Below the pieces are notes generated by a model. It ran no database searches, was not told the origin of the DNA, and worked only from the letters and a program-made list of their open reading frames with translations. Source: Macrosoma leucophasiata (lineage: Eukaryota; Arthropoda; Insecta; Lepidoptera; Hedylidae). From it: a stretch of DNA of 64,000 nucleotides. The position numbers and the translations under genes were made by a program. Positions 1 through 25,409 of the stretch are shown here, one piece after another. The stretch covers positions 8,266,001 to 8,330,000 of the forward strand of contig JAWQUS010000003.1 of NCBI GenBank assembly GCA_036365455.1, given 5' to 3'. Within the stretch, counting starts at the first letter, position 1, and each line of letters opens with the position of its first letter.

Positions 1-1798
1 TGTAAGGCAATTAATTTTGTGTATGTTTGTCAGTATGCTGATGATTTTGTCTTATATAAATCTGGTAACAATTTATTTGAATGTGTAGATAGAATACAAG
101 AATCGTTAAAAAAAAATGTTGATATTTTGAATGAATTAGGTTTAGAATTGTCAATAACAAAATCTAAATTTTGCGTGTTTAGCAGGGGCCGAAGAAGACA
201 ACGTCTGTCTATTGAGGTGAATGGCTCATTAATAGAATCAGTAGAAGCCTACAAGTATTTAGATATATGGCTTGATAATTCTTTGCGTTGGCGTAAACAC
301 ATCAATGAGACAGTTGAAAAGACACAGAAATGTCTTAATTTATTGAAAGTGGTTACGGGGTGTAATTGGGGTACTCATCCATTACACTTACGACGGTTGT
401 ACATATCTCTTATACGCAGTAGGATAGATTATGGGTCGTTCCTATTTGATAACAGTGCAAAATTTCACACGTACAAACTTGATAAAGTACAGAATCGGGC
501 GCTAAGAATGATTGGTGGGTTTATTAGATCAACACCTATTCACAGTATGGAATGCGAGCTCTGTGTAGGTCCACTACAAGTACGAAGGCAATATCTAGGA
601 TTTAAGTACTGTATAAAGGCACAATCGGTATCTGATAATTTAACTGTTAAGCTACTATCAGAATTGCATTCAGTATGTATGACTAGTAGTTACTGGGCGA
701 ACAAGAAAAAACCATTACTGGTTCTATGCTTTGACAACACCAAAGATGATGGAATATACTCATCCTCTTTGTTAGGTATGTTTGCGCTTAAGACATGGGT
801 TTCAAATATCAATATAGAAGGAATTATTTTTTCTAAATTGAATTCTATTAGAGGCACAAAAAAAATATTGATCCTAATTTTTGTAGATCTGAAACTATAA
901 GAGAATTGAGAAATAAGTATAGTGGTTGACATTGTATCTATACAGATGGTTCAAAAGGTGACGGAGGGCGCGGAGCCGCCTTTAATGACCTCACTGTAAA
1001 TTGTAATGAATTGAGTAAATATTGTTTTAAGATCCAGTCTAAGGTATGTATAATGACGTTGGAATTGGTTGCCATATTGCAGGCGCTCACATATTGTAGT
1101 AGGCTTAAGTACAAAAAAGTAGTTATTTGTAGCGATAGTAGAAGTGCTCTGCAGCACATCGCTGCTGCCTCGGGCAGGAGAGGTGTATCGGTGGCTTACC
1201 AGATTCTGTCTCAAATTCTTGAGATGAGTGACCGTGAAATAGAAATAAGGTTGCAGTGGGTTCCATCGCACATAGATTTGAAAGGCAATGAGAAGGCTGA
1301 CATACTAGCGAAAAGAGCAATACTGAATAGGACAGAGTACAGTATCCTACCTAATTATTCGGAGATCTTACCAAAATACAGACGAATTTGCCACGATATT
1401 TGGAGAGAATACTATAATCAAAGATCTTTAGAAAAAGGTATTTGTTATAAGACAATACAAAGCGAACCTCCTCATATACCTTGGTTTGGTCAATCCAATC
1501 TCTCGCGCAGACTTATTATTATTGTACACAGAATAAGAACGGGCCAATTCCTTTGAAAAAAATTTCTTATTTGATGGTAAAGGGTGACTCGCCAAATTGT
1601 GATTCGTGCGGAGTTGTTGAGGACGTACATCACCTGCTGGTGGAGTGCGTCCGCTTTCAGCGTGAGAGGCAGTTCCTTATACGGACTTACAATCTGAATG
1701 TGAAAATAGATGTGGGTGTTTTTAATAAGATTTTGGTTGAACCACTATCTGAGGCTGCAAAGGCATTATTAAAACTCTGTACCCTACATACCTATTAA
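1..1798 (+). mobile_element. RNase H-bearing non-LTR retrotransposon (I/Jockey superfamily), 3' part, frameshifted
   Basis: The element is cut by the left window edge, so only the 3' part of ORF2 is present. Frame 1 (1-900) encodes the reverse transcriptase from the catalytic YADD box (34-45) through the thumb. From about 936 the reading continues in frame 3 as an RNase H domain that keeps the four acidic landmarks in YTDGSK, LELVAI, CSDSRSAL and KGNEKAD. Near 1540-1556 it shifts to frame 2 and ends with a CCHC-like C-terminal knuckle (CDSCG...HHLLVEC, about 1600-1653) and a stop at 1796-1798. Two frameshifts, the first near the A-run at 859-868, make it a dead copy. The clade is inferred from the RT plus RNase H layout; the exact clade is uncertain. 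Confidence 0.85.
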
Positions 1799-2255
1799 AA
1801 TATTTTTTTTAGCTCTGTTCCTATAATGACTTTGCCAAACATTAACTATAAAGTGTAATTTTCGCTGCTGTTTACTTGTTCCAAAAAATGCACCCAAATT
1901 ACATGTTCGATGGACGCGCATTAAAGGATTCCGTCTCATTGATAAATGGCATTTCTCTACTTTTAAATAGTGTTTATGTACACGCGAATTCATTTTTTAA
2001 TTCTTAATTTTGTATAATACTAGGCATAAGTTGGGTCTCAAAATATTTTAATATGAGTGTTTTTCGTAGTTTGTGAACATAATCATCTATTTAAGACTCA
2101 AATTGGATTTTTTATGAAACTCTGTACCTACCTATTAAAATATTTTTAGCTCTGTTCCTGTGATGACTTTGCCAAACATTAACTATAAAGCGTGAGTAAT
2201 ATTCACTGCTGTTGTTTACTACAAAAAATGCAACCAAATTATATGTTCGACTAGC

Positions 2256-3357
2256 TGTGTCCGCGACTTCGTCTACGTGAGAAAAAAATATGATTGTTCA
2301 GTATCTACCCTGACGAAGTCGTGGGCGCAGCTAGTATAAAAGTAGCCTAAGTTACTCCTTATTACATCAGCTATCTGCTTGTGAAAGTCCCGTCAAAATC
2401 GGACACTCAAATTCTGTTTATGTGTATGTAGGTATGTTTGTATGTATGGTTGTATGGAGATAAAAGTAGCCTAAGTTACTCCTTATCACATCAGCTATCT
2501 GCCAGTTAAAGTCCCGTCAAAGTCGAAGACACTCCAATTCTTCTTATTTGTATGTAGGTATGTATGTATGGATGTATGGAGATAAAAGTAGCCTAAGTAA
2601 CTCCTTGTTATATCAGCTACCTACCCATGGAAGTCCCGTCAAAGTCGAATACACTCCAATTCTACTTATTTGTATGTAGGTATGTATATAGATTTATTAT
2701 GGAAGCTGCAATACAACATAAGACCTAAAAATTCTGTGAAAATTTTAAGCGTCTACATTATAGCGGTAACAGAAATACATAATTTGTGAAAATGTTAGCT
2801 ATCTAGCTATCACTATTTATGAGATACAGCCTGGTGACAGACAGACGGACGGCCAGACAGACAGACAGACAGCGGCGGATTAGTTATCCGTAGGGTTCGT
2901 TTTTACCTATTAGGTACGAAACTCCCTAAAAGATAGAACTAAGATACAGAATAGCTTAAAAATATACGATACGATTTTTTAAATTAACATAACTTTTTTA
3001 TTTCTTAACCGATTCATATGAAACAAACACTAAATGTTAAGTGAAACTTACCACCATATATTAGTGTAACGCAAATCGAATAAGTCGTTTCTGATATTAG
3101 CGTGCACAAACACACAGACAAACAGACATTTTTCCAGGATAAAAAGTGTTGTGCGCCAAAGGTTAAAGTATAATCATACCAAGTTTCATTGTAATCGGAG
3201 AGGCAGTTTTTATGTGATGCTTGAACAAACAGACAGACAGACAGACAAAAAAACATCTAATCACATATTTGTGTTCGGTATCGATCTAGTAACATCCCCT
3301 GGTATTTATTTTTTCAATATTTTTAATGTACAGAATTAACAGATTTATTATAAGTAT
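2256..3357. repeat. Composite insertion in the LINE tail repeat, with internal ~122-bp tandem copies
   Basis: The left part begins with the hairpin family head (TAGCTGTGTCCGCGACTTCG, mirrored near 2313-2334). Three tandem copies of about 122 bp follow, starting near 2335, 2459 and 2580 with ATAAAAGTAGCCTAAGT. A fragment of a common lepidopteran CAGACAGA-containing repeat (about 2700-2950) lies in reverse orientation, and another CAGA-rich repeat occupies 2950-3357. No coding potential is supported. Confidence 0.55.
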
Positions 3358-3522
3358 AGTTGAACGCCCATTATAGGATTCCGTGTCATCAATAAATGGC
3401 ATTTCTATACTTTTAAATAGTGTTTAGTACTTAGTTTAGTACTTGCGTGCCTACATATTTTTAAATTCTTAATTTTGCATTATACCTATCTACTAGGCAT
3501 TAGGTGGGTCACAAAAAAAAAT

Positions 3523-3733
3523 ACTAGCTGTTGCCCGCGTCTTCGCTTACGTGGATGTCGTTTTATAAAGTTATTTATTAGTAGTATTATCTTTTTTAGT
3601 AGTATTTTTAGTTTTTCTAGTAGCCAGCTCTATCCCTGTACCAAATTTCATTAAAATCGGTTCAGTCGTTTGGACGTGAAAAGGTAACAGACAGACAGAC
3701 AGAGTTACTTTCGCATTTATAATATTAGTAGAG
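3523..3733 (-). mobile_element. Short Helitron-like element (Lep1-type)
   Basis: On the minus strand it starts near TCTCTACTAATATTATAAATGCG, carries a GTCTGTCTG-type run and AACCGATTTTAAT, and ends with GGGCAACAGCTAGT. A TC start, a GC-rich hairpin and a CTAG end next to T are Helitron hallmarks. It interrupts unit 2 of the LINE tail repeat. Related copies lie at 7158, 11311, 24214 and 31301. Confidence 0.6.
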
Positions 3734-3770
3734 ATGAGTGTTTTTCGTAGTTTGTGAACACAATCATTTA

Positions 3771-4106
3771 TTTTTTAAAAGAAAAATAGAAAGAAAAAAT
3801 TGACTTCAGGCTAGACTCGAACTTGCGGCCACTGGGCAATCTAGTCCAGCCGCTGTACCAACTGAGCTATCGAAGTTCTGCCCGATTTGTCAAATCTTTC
3901 CTTCACATTTCTTGCATTGCCTTATGATGGCAGTAGCGACATCTATTGTCAACAATACTAGTTTTGCTAGTTAGGCAACCGATATAATAAACTTTGCAGT
4001 TTATTAAATATCGTAAAAAAGTCGCTATTACCCTTAATAATTATTTCGATTTTTCTTTAAAAATATATTATTCACTAGCATGTGTTAATGCGAAAAAATA
4101 TAAAAA
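3771..4106 (-). repeat. Repeat containing a tRNA-like sequence
   Basis: The minus strand of about 3811-3880 reads as a degenerate tRNA: A-box TAGCTCAGTTGGTA, B-box AAGTTCGAGTCTAGC and a near-complete acceptor stem ending TGAAGTC. A second copy with about 300 bp of homologous flank is at 61638-61981. It sits inside unit 2 of the LINE tail repeat, so it is a retroposed or repeat-borne tRNA-like sequence, not a clean tRNA gene. Confidence 0.6.
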
Positions 4107-4119
4107 CAATAATCATCTA

Positions 4120-4794
4120 ACATGATATGTTCTTAGGTTTTCGCGAGCTACACTCATTGAAATAAAACTATTTTTACGGACTTATCTCGCGTATATTAAA
4201 CTAAAATGATTTTTAAAATCAACCCGACGTTTCGGTTGCTTGTCAGCTTCCGTGGTCTCGTGCAGACTGAGGTGACATTTGTCGGACAGAAGTTTGAAAA
4301 AATTATATGTAGCTACCTCCATCGATTTCGTAAACGCCTTGCGTAGCGTTCAGGATTAACACAATAATTGCTTATGGTACAATTACATCCGGTTTGATAA
4401 AATTCAAATACTCGCTACAGAACACAAACCCATTCCACGAAAGGTACGCGAGGCTATTGAAATTAAAAAACACCCAAATTTCAATAGAGAAGATGGATGG
4501 CGATTATCAACATCATAGGATCCCATACTTAGCAAGATTAAATCCCAGCCGCAGCAGTCTGCAAGACCTCAAGATACCATAAGTAATTATTGTGTTAATC
4601 CTGAACGCTACGCAAGGCGTTTACAAAATCGATGGAGGTAGCTACATATAATTTTTTCAAACTTCTGTCAGACAAATGTCACCTCAGTCTGCCCGGGACC
4701 ACGGAAGCTGAAAAGCGACCGAAACGTCGAGTTGATTTTAAAAATCATTTTAGGTTAATGTACGCGAGATAAATCCGTAAAAATAGTTTTATTT
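4120..4794. mobile_element. Penelope-like element remnant with ~220-bp inverted arms and 13-bp target duplication
   Basis: Left arm 4157-4377 and right arm 4575-4797 are inverted copies; both contain GATTTTTAAAATC-type and ACGCGAGATAAxTCCGT blocks. The core, about 4395-4570, reads on the + strand as EAIEIKKHPNFNREDGWRLS, which resembles the C-terminal part of Penelope-like GIY-YIG proteins, then hits a stop. The 13-mer CAATAATCATCTA occurs at 4107-4119 and 4795-4807 and fits a target site duplication. The family call rests on recognition, not on a search. Confidence 0.6.
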
Positions 4795-5010
4795 CAATAA
4801 TCATCTATTTAGGAGTTGGTTTTTTTATGAAACTCTGTACCTACCTATTATAATATTTTTAGCTCTGTTCCTATAATGACTTTGCCAAATATTAACTTTA
4901 TAGTGTGGTGTAATCTTCGCTGTTGTTTACTTGTACAAAAAATGCAAGCAAATTACATGTTCGATGAACGCGCATTAATATAGGATTCCGTGTCATCAAT
5001 AAATCTGCCA

Positions 5011-6110
5011 TCTCCATACTCTAACATAGAGTTCCCGTGGTGCTCAAAAACATTAAATACATTATTTTTAAAATATTGGTGTTAGAGATAAAGGATTTAT
5101 TTTTATTTATTTATGGCTATATATTTTATTAATTTTTATATAATAAGTATCTATACAGAATTATATTACTTAAATTTATATCCTTGTTAATATCGCATGT
5201 TTGCAAATACTATATGCTTAGATAAAAGTTGTTTGGATTTGTACAAGGAATCTAATAAATACTGTTATTATTTTTAAACTACACCATTTTTTTTTTATTT
5301 TTTTTTATATTTATACCTTTTCTACAATAATGCACCGATTTTTTTAATATTTATACTTTTTCATTTCCAAGTTACTTTCAGAATACGTTATTTAAAAAAA
5401 AAACACATTGTCAAATACCATATTCTGGTCTCGTGTCTGTTATACGCATTTTCGATCAGGGTCACGTGTCCTGACGGGAGTTTAACATTTTTTACCCATC
5501 ACAAAAAGGGCAAAGCACCGCTAAAGAATGTTACCCTTCAAAAATGTTACAAACAACCTATAAGTATACCTTCTATGTTATGGAAGCATCTTTGATAAAA
5601 TGAGAACTTAACATTTTTCAAGGATGCCACTGCTTTTCATATGACGCGTCGGTACTTGTCAGCTTTTTACCAAAACCTCTGCTACCGGTCAACCACTTCT
5701 TTAGTATTTGATCTTTTGTTTATTGAAGGGTTTCGCCGAATAAGTGGTTGTTGCGTATGAACAGCGTTGCTTAAAAAAACGCAATAAACTCGAACAGAAT
5801 GTATGTAATTTGTGTAAAAATAAAAATTATGATGTTTCTATAGTCTTGGCTGTTTGGCGATAAAAACCTTTGCAGCTAGACTTTTCAATAGGTTTACCCC
5901 CTTATTAAAAAGTATTAATGTGTTTTTTGAGTTCCTTACCTAAAGGATAAAAACCCTATTACTAAGACTCTGCTATCCATCCGTCTGTCTGTCCGTCTCT
6001 AGATAGTTGCGATTACCCAGATGATGTGTTTTTGTTGCTGCTATAAGAACACTTTTATGGGCCATTTAAAAAAAATATATGTTCTAAAAAAATATTGTAC
6101 ATTTTGAGAA
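5011..6110. other. Intergenic DNA upstream of gene 1, no gene seen
   Basis: AT-rich sequence with homopolymer runs. A short fragment near 5945-6010 (CCCTATTACTAAGACTC followed by a CGTCTGTCTGTCCGT run) belongs to a common lepidopteran repeat whose reverse copy is near 2700-2950. No open frame with recognisable protein similarity. Confidence 0.5.
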
Positions 6111-6116
6111 CGTCAT

Positions 6117-6235
6117 AACCGGTTGATACGTGCGTCTTTTTATAAGAGTTTTCCGCTGTTAGAATGTTTTTTGTTGCTGTTTATAATGTTGATCATATAT
6201 AATAGAGAGCTGAAGCCTGTTGTGTCGTTATTCAT
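6117..6235 (+). promoter_or_regulatory. Gene 1 core promoter with AACCGGTT site
   Basis: AACCGGTT, the palindromic Grainyhead/CP2-family consensus, is at 6117-6124. TATATAA is at 6196-6202, and a pyrimidine-flanked ATTCATC near 6228-6236 is a candidate initiator at the right distance. The start codon follows at 6252. The palindrome-to-TATA spacing matches gene 4. Functional use is inferred. Confidence 0.5.
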
Positions 6236-6251
6236 CTCTAGACACGGCATC

Positions 6252-21617
<15,366 letters not shown>

Positions 21618-23340
21618 TCGACGACTCACCTCATAATTCTTGTTGCGTTTAAAATATACAATCAAAACTACGTGTGTGTTCATTTTCAACCCCAAAATTG
21701 TAAGTCCTAGTAACCGAGTATCCTTAAACAGACCTTTATCCGCTACTGCCTTCGGTAGGGGATACCGTGTGGTGATGCGATACGAGTACATAACGTTCCG
21801 CGACTATGTATGTTCCGCTTTAGTTCCGGAACTTCATACAAAATACCCAAGCGAAAGCGAGTGGTAATATCGTTCCCCACGTCGGTAGCGAATAACGCGT
21901 AGGTCTGAAAACGGCTTTTTTTAATAAGGTTTGGATGTTCCCAAATATTTGTTAAAGTTATAGTTCTTCTCAAATTTAACAACAGTAACATTCATTTTAG
22001 TAGTGACAGCAAAATGCGTTACACCAGCGTATTTTTTGACATAGTTAATCAGGATTCACATTCATCATATTGAGGTTAACTTTAGCATTAGCCAGCCAGC
22101 GTTAGAAGTTAAATTGATGACTACATTTAATCATTTTCAAATGGCACACATGCTTTAACAAATTTGATAAAGCTGAAACAGGATGACGCAACCCAAGAAA
22201 AGGGTATGTAAATATAACAAGAGAGATATGCAGTCTACATTGTTACTACTCGTACATTACACGGAACGATAGTACATAGGCCGTTTCTACTGTCCTGTTA
22301 TATAGATTTCTGAGGTAAGAGCGCTGTTAGACCTCAACTATACATCTGCATTTTAACTTCTGGTTTTTTGAGATGGAGTGATGAGATAATATGAGATGCG
22401 TTGAGATATTTTATGTACGAGGGGCAACGCTGCCTTTCCCATGCCTTATAACAGTAAGGTTCGGTGGCACCAAAATATTTTTGAAAGTTATTGCCTGTCC
22501 CATTCCCTAAAAAAACGATTTTCCGATTATTCGATCTCTGATTTACGATCCCTAGACACGTACATCCGTGCTCTAGTTCAACCAGTGTTTCTCCACTCTA
22601 TACGAGCCGTAAAGGAGATATGGCTTTATAATTAGAAGCACATTAGCATGACGAAGAAGCCTGTCATCTTCTTTCAAGATACATTTATTTTAAGACTCTC
22701 TACCATATGATATCGTTAGTATACTCAAAACATTTCAAATATTAATAGCACAAATCACTAAAACTTCAAAAGAACATCATACTTATAACCTTTTTGTTTT
22801 TTGAAGATTCCAATGTCCACAGGATGCACAAGTGATTTATTATACACGAGGTATTATTATTATGCTTAACTGTTTTTTAAGGGTTTTTGAAGTAAGAACT
22901 GTTCTATAACTATGACTGGCATTTAAATGTACACAAAAAATGAATGGTTTTTTAACCGTGAGCATTTACGTTCGCGACTTAGTTGCTACCCTACATTTTG
23001 TTTTTTGAACTCTTTATAGTTTTTGTGCATTCTTAGGATTCAAACTAGGTTTTTCAAACCAGTAAATTCATCACGATCTGGGGTACGATCTCAATATTTT
23101 TGTATCAATCTTTCAAAGCTGTCAATTTTTTATGATGGTTGTACCGCTTGCGAATTGAAATTGGCACTTAAATAATATCCATCGCATTTAATTCCGCAAA
23201 TTATGCTAGTCATATAAAAACGTTGATAAATACTAAATGGTCTTATATTTTCTACACTTAGTAAAATTATAATTGAATATACCTACATACGAGTATTTTT
23301 TTTTTTTTATGTCATGAAGTGGCGAACAAGCATACAGTTT
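21618..23340. other. Intergenic DNA downstream of gene 1, no gene seen
   Basis: The gene 1 3' UTR presumably starts here, but no canonical AATAAA is visible in the first 400 bp. The rest is AT-rich DNA with short ORFs that lack family motifs. Confidence 0.4.
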
Positions 23341-23575
23341 TCATTGATGGTAACACCGCGGACACTCCGCCAAAATTCCATACAAACGCTTAATTTGGTC
23401 TCTATTACACAGACATCAATCAGTGACGTGTACTTACACGTGCACCTGTGTTCGTAGCATGTAGAGAATACCAACCGTCGCCCATAAGAGGAGAGGAGGT
23501 TGGGTGATGCGGGGAAATCGGGCGGGCGGTCGAAGTGTCCATCCTACACGTAGTAATATTACATATTCTCTGGTA
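23341..23575 (+). repeat. Dispersed repeat with ACCGCGG start, copy 1
   Basis: Shares AAAATTCCATACAAACxCTT, CCATAAGAGGAxAGGAGGTT and GATGCGGGGAAATCGGGCGG with 61073-61210 (reverse). This copy has about 70 bp more in the middle. Probably a MITE. Confidence 0.55.
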
Positions 23576-23576
23576 A

Positions 23577-24076
23577 TACTGTATCTTATAAACATTTGCA
23601 TAAAACCAGAGATTTCAATGTAGATGCGTTGTCACTTCTAAGGCCTAAGGTATTAGATAAGCTTTTGTTCCGGAAATTACAAGTTCGTACATTACCACCT
23701 GACCGGAACACGATGATAGTATTGAACACTACCATTTGCCGGCAAGTAGATTGGGTAATGCGGTGGTGCCTGCGCCCACGAGCTCCGTCACTAGAATTCT
23801 ATAATCCAGTGATTCTTCTGCAGTTCACAATGATGTTAAGTGATGACTGCAGCCTATAGACACCCGACTAAGACCAAATGTCAAAATGCAGGTGCGTTAC
23901 TACTCCTGAGGCCTAAGGTGTTATGCCTCTGTGCTGGAAATTATAGGGCCGTACATTACCACCTGACCAGAACACGATAGTGCTGAACACTACCATTTAG
24001 CGGTAAGTAGGTATATTAGGTAACGCGGTGGTGCCTACACCTGCTAACTCCGACACTGGAGCTCTACCACCAGTAA
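23577..24076 (-). repeat. Two adjacent SINE-like family A copies
   Basis: Two minus-strand copies, about 23577-23797 and 23815-24076. The second ends with the complete inverted head (GAGCTCTACCACCAGTAAT). Confidence 0.65.
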
Positions 24077-24213
24077 TTATGTATATTCAAGTGCCTTAAA
24101 ACATTGTAACATCAACTGAATGTTAGCAAGATTGCTATGAAACATCTATTTCATATAAGTATGTAACAAAATGTAGAATTTCTATTTTTCGTTGTATGTA
24201 GGTTTTATAATTA

Positions 24214-24400
24214 ACTAGCTGTTGCCCGCGGTTTCGCTCGCGTGGATGTCGTTTCATAAATAACTAAGTAGCCTGTGTTCTTTCTCAAAGTCAGCTCTAT
24301 CTCTGTACCAAATTTCATTAAAATCGGTTCAGTCGTTTTTAAGTGAAAAGGTAACAGACAGACAGACAGACAAAGTTACTTTCGCATTTATAATATTAGT
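24214..24400 (-). mobile_element. Short Helitron-like element
   Basis: On the minus strand it runs from AACTAATATTATAAATGCG to GGGCAACAGCTAG. Same family as 3523 and 31301. Confidence 0.6.
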
Positions 24401-24487
24401 TTGAAAGTATGGATAGTATGGATTAAAAAATCTTGTGATCGCACTCTCCCGAAATGGATTGAATGACCGATTTTACTTTTTTATTGT

Positions 24488-24600
24488 ATTACATGCATGT
24501 ATGTATATATCTTCACGCCAAGTCCCTTACGAGGTAGGCAAAAAGTGTAAAGCGCCAGATATCCCGCTCCAGACACACTTCCCGTGCTCTTCTACAATTG
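24488..24600 (-). repeat. RTE 3'-terminal fragment
   Basis: The minus strand matches the last codons and 3' end of the RTE element at 35838-37334 (CTACCTCGTAAGGGACTTGG, then CGTGAAGATA). 5'-truncated. Confidence 0.5.
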
Positions 24601-24717
24601 TATTATATTTGGCAGGTATTCTCATACCTAGAGGTGAGTTATAAAGTAAAACAAAAGTACGTATTCTTCAGCCGCTAATATGAAATTTGCCAGGATATGC
24701 AGTAAATATATTAAAAT

Positions 24718-24974
24718 ACTAGCTGACCCGGCAAACTTCGTATTGCCTCGGAATGAAATAACGTGTCAAAGGTTTGATAGATACGGACTATTTGTATGGG
24801 AAAATGAGATTGTGGTTTTCACAATTTCCCTTCAATTTCTTCATATTTTCTTACCTTTTAAACCTTCCCTGGACTTCCAAAAATCATTCTAAATCATAAT
24901 GAGCCAAATCGGTCCACCCGTTCTCGAGGTTTATCGAGCCTAACGGACGGCAATTGATATTTATAAATATAAGA
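24718..24974 (+). repeat. Dispersed repeat beginning TAGCTGACCCGGCAAA
   Basis: Near-identical to 6422-6681 and 63104-63364 (CTTCGTATTGCCT, AACCTTCCCTGGACTTCC, AGCCAAATCGGTCCA). Confidence 0.6.
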
Positions 24975-25308
24975 TAGTAATACTTCCTTTACTCTTTTAC
25001 CTAAGGCTTTGAGGATTGAGTGGGCTTTAAGGCCCGCATAACAATAGAAAATCAATTGCCACATTGTTGTCGCGAGTTAACGGGTTAACAAGCTTTGGGC
25101 CCAAATATACGTCATTCAAGATCATGCACGAATTCTAGTTTTTTTATACTTTAAATATAATGCAAGAGAAGCAATTATGATTAATCTGTAATCTCATTAC
25201 TGCTCGCACTTATATTTATAATATGAAATTTTAAAATGATTATAATAAGTTCGCGAATGGATTTTCAGGGCTGGATAATTAAGTGTTTAATTTCGTGATT
25301 TTTCTCTC

Positions 25309-25345
25309 TATATAATGAGCTGCAACTGAAATTATGATTATATTA
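25309..25345 (+). promoter_or_regulatory. Gene 2 TATA box region
   Basis: TATATAA at 25309-25315 lies 101 bp before the start codon. Unlike genes 1, 3 and 4, no AACCGGTT is present upstream. A CAGGG...ATAATTA segment at 25267-25280 faintly recalls the gene 3/4 promoter block. Confidence 0.4.
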
Positions 25346-25409
25346 TCTCAAGAAGTCTAACAAATCGGAAACATTTAACTTAACGGGTTTTAAATATTTC
25401 GATTTCAAA

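Larger units (their letters stand above)
1767..5010 (+). repeat. Tandem ~350-bp repeat of the LINE 3' end, unit 2 split by nested insertions
   Basis: Unit 1 (1767-2117) begins inside the last LINE codons (AAACTCTGTACC) and runs through the 3' UTR. Unit 2 starts at 2118 and is broken into 2118-2255, 3358-3522, 3734-3770 and about 4107-4828. Unit 3 starts near 4829 and fades near 5010. Shared landmarks are GATTCCGTGTCATC, AAATGGCATTTCT and GAGTGTTTTTCGTAGTTTGT. The gaps in unit 2 match three foreign insertions, 2256-3357, 3523-3733 and 3771-4794. Confidence 0.75.

Noticed and set aside
3811..3880. Possible tRNA gene on the minus strand
   Set aside because: The fold is degenerate and the sequence lies in a repeat with a second copy at 61870, inside a broken LINE tail.
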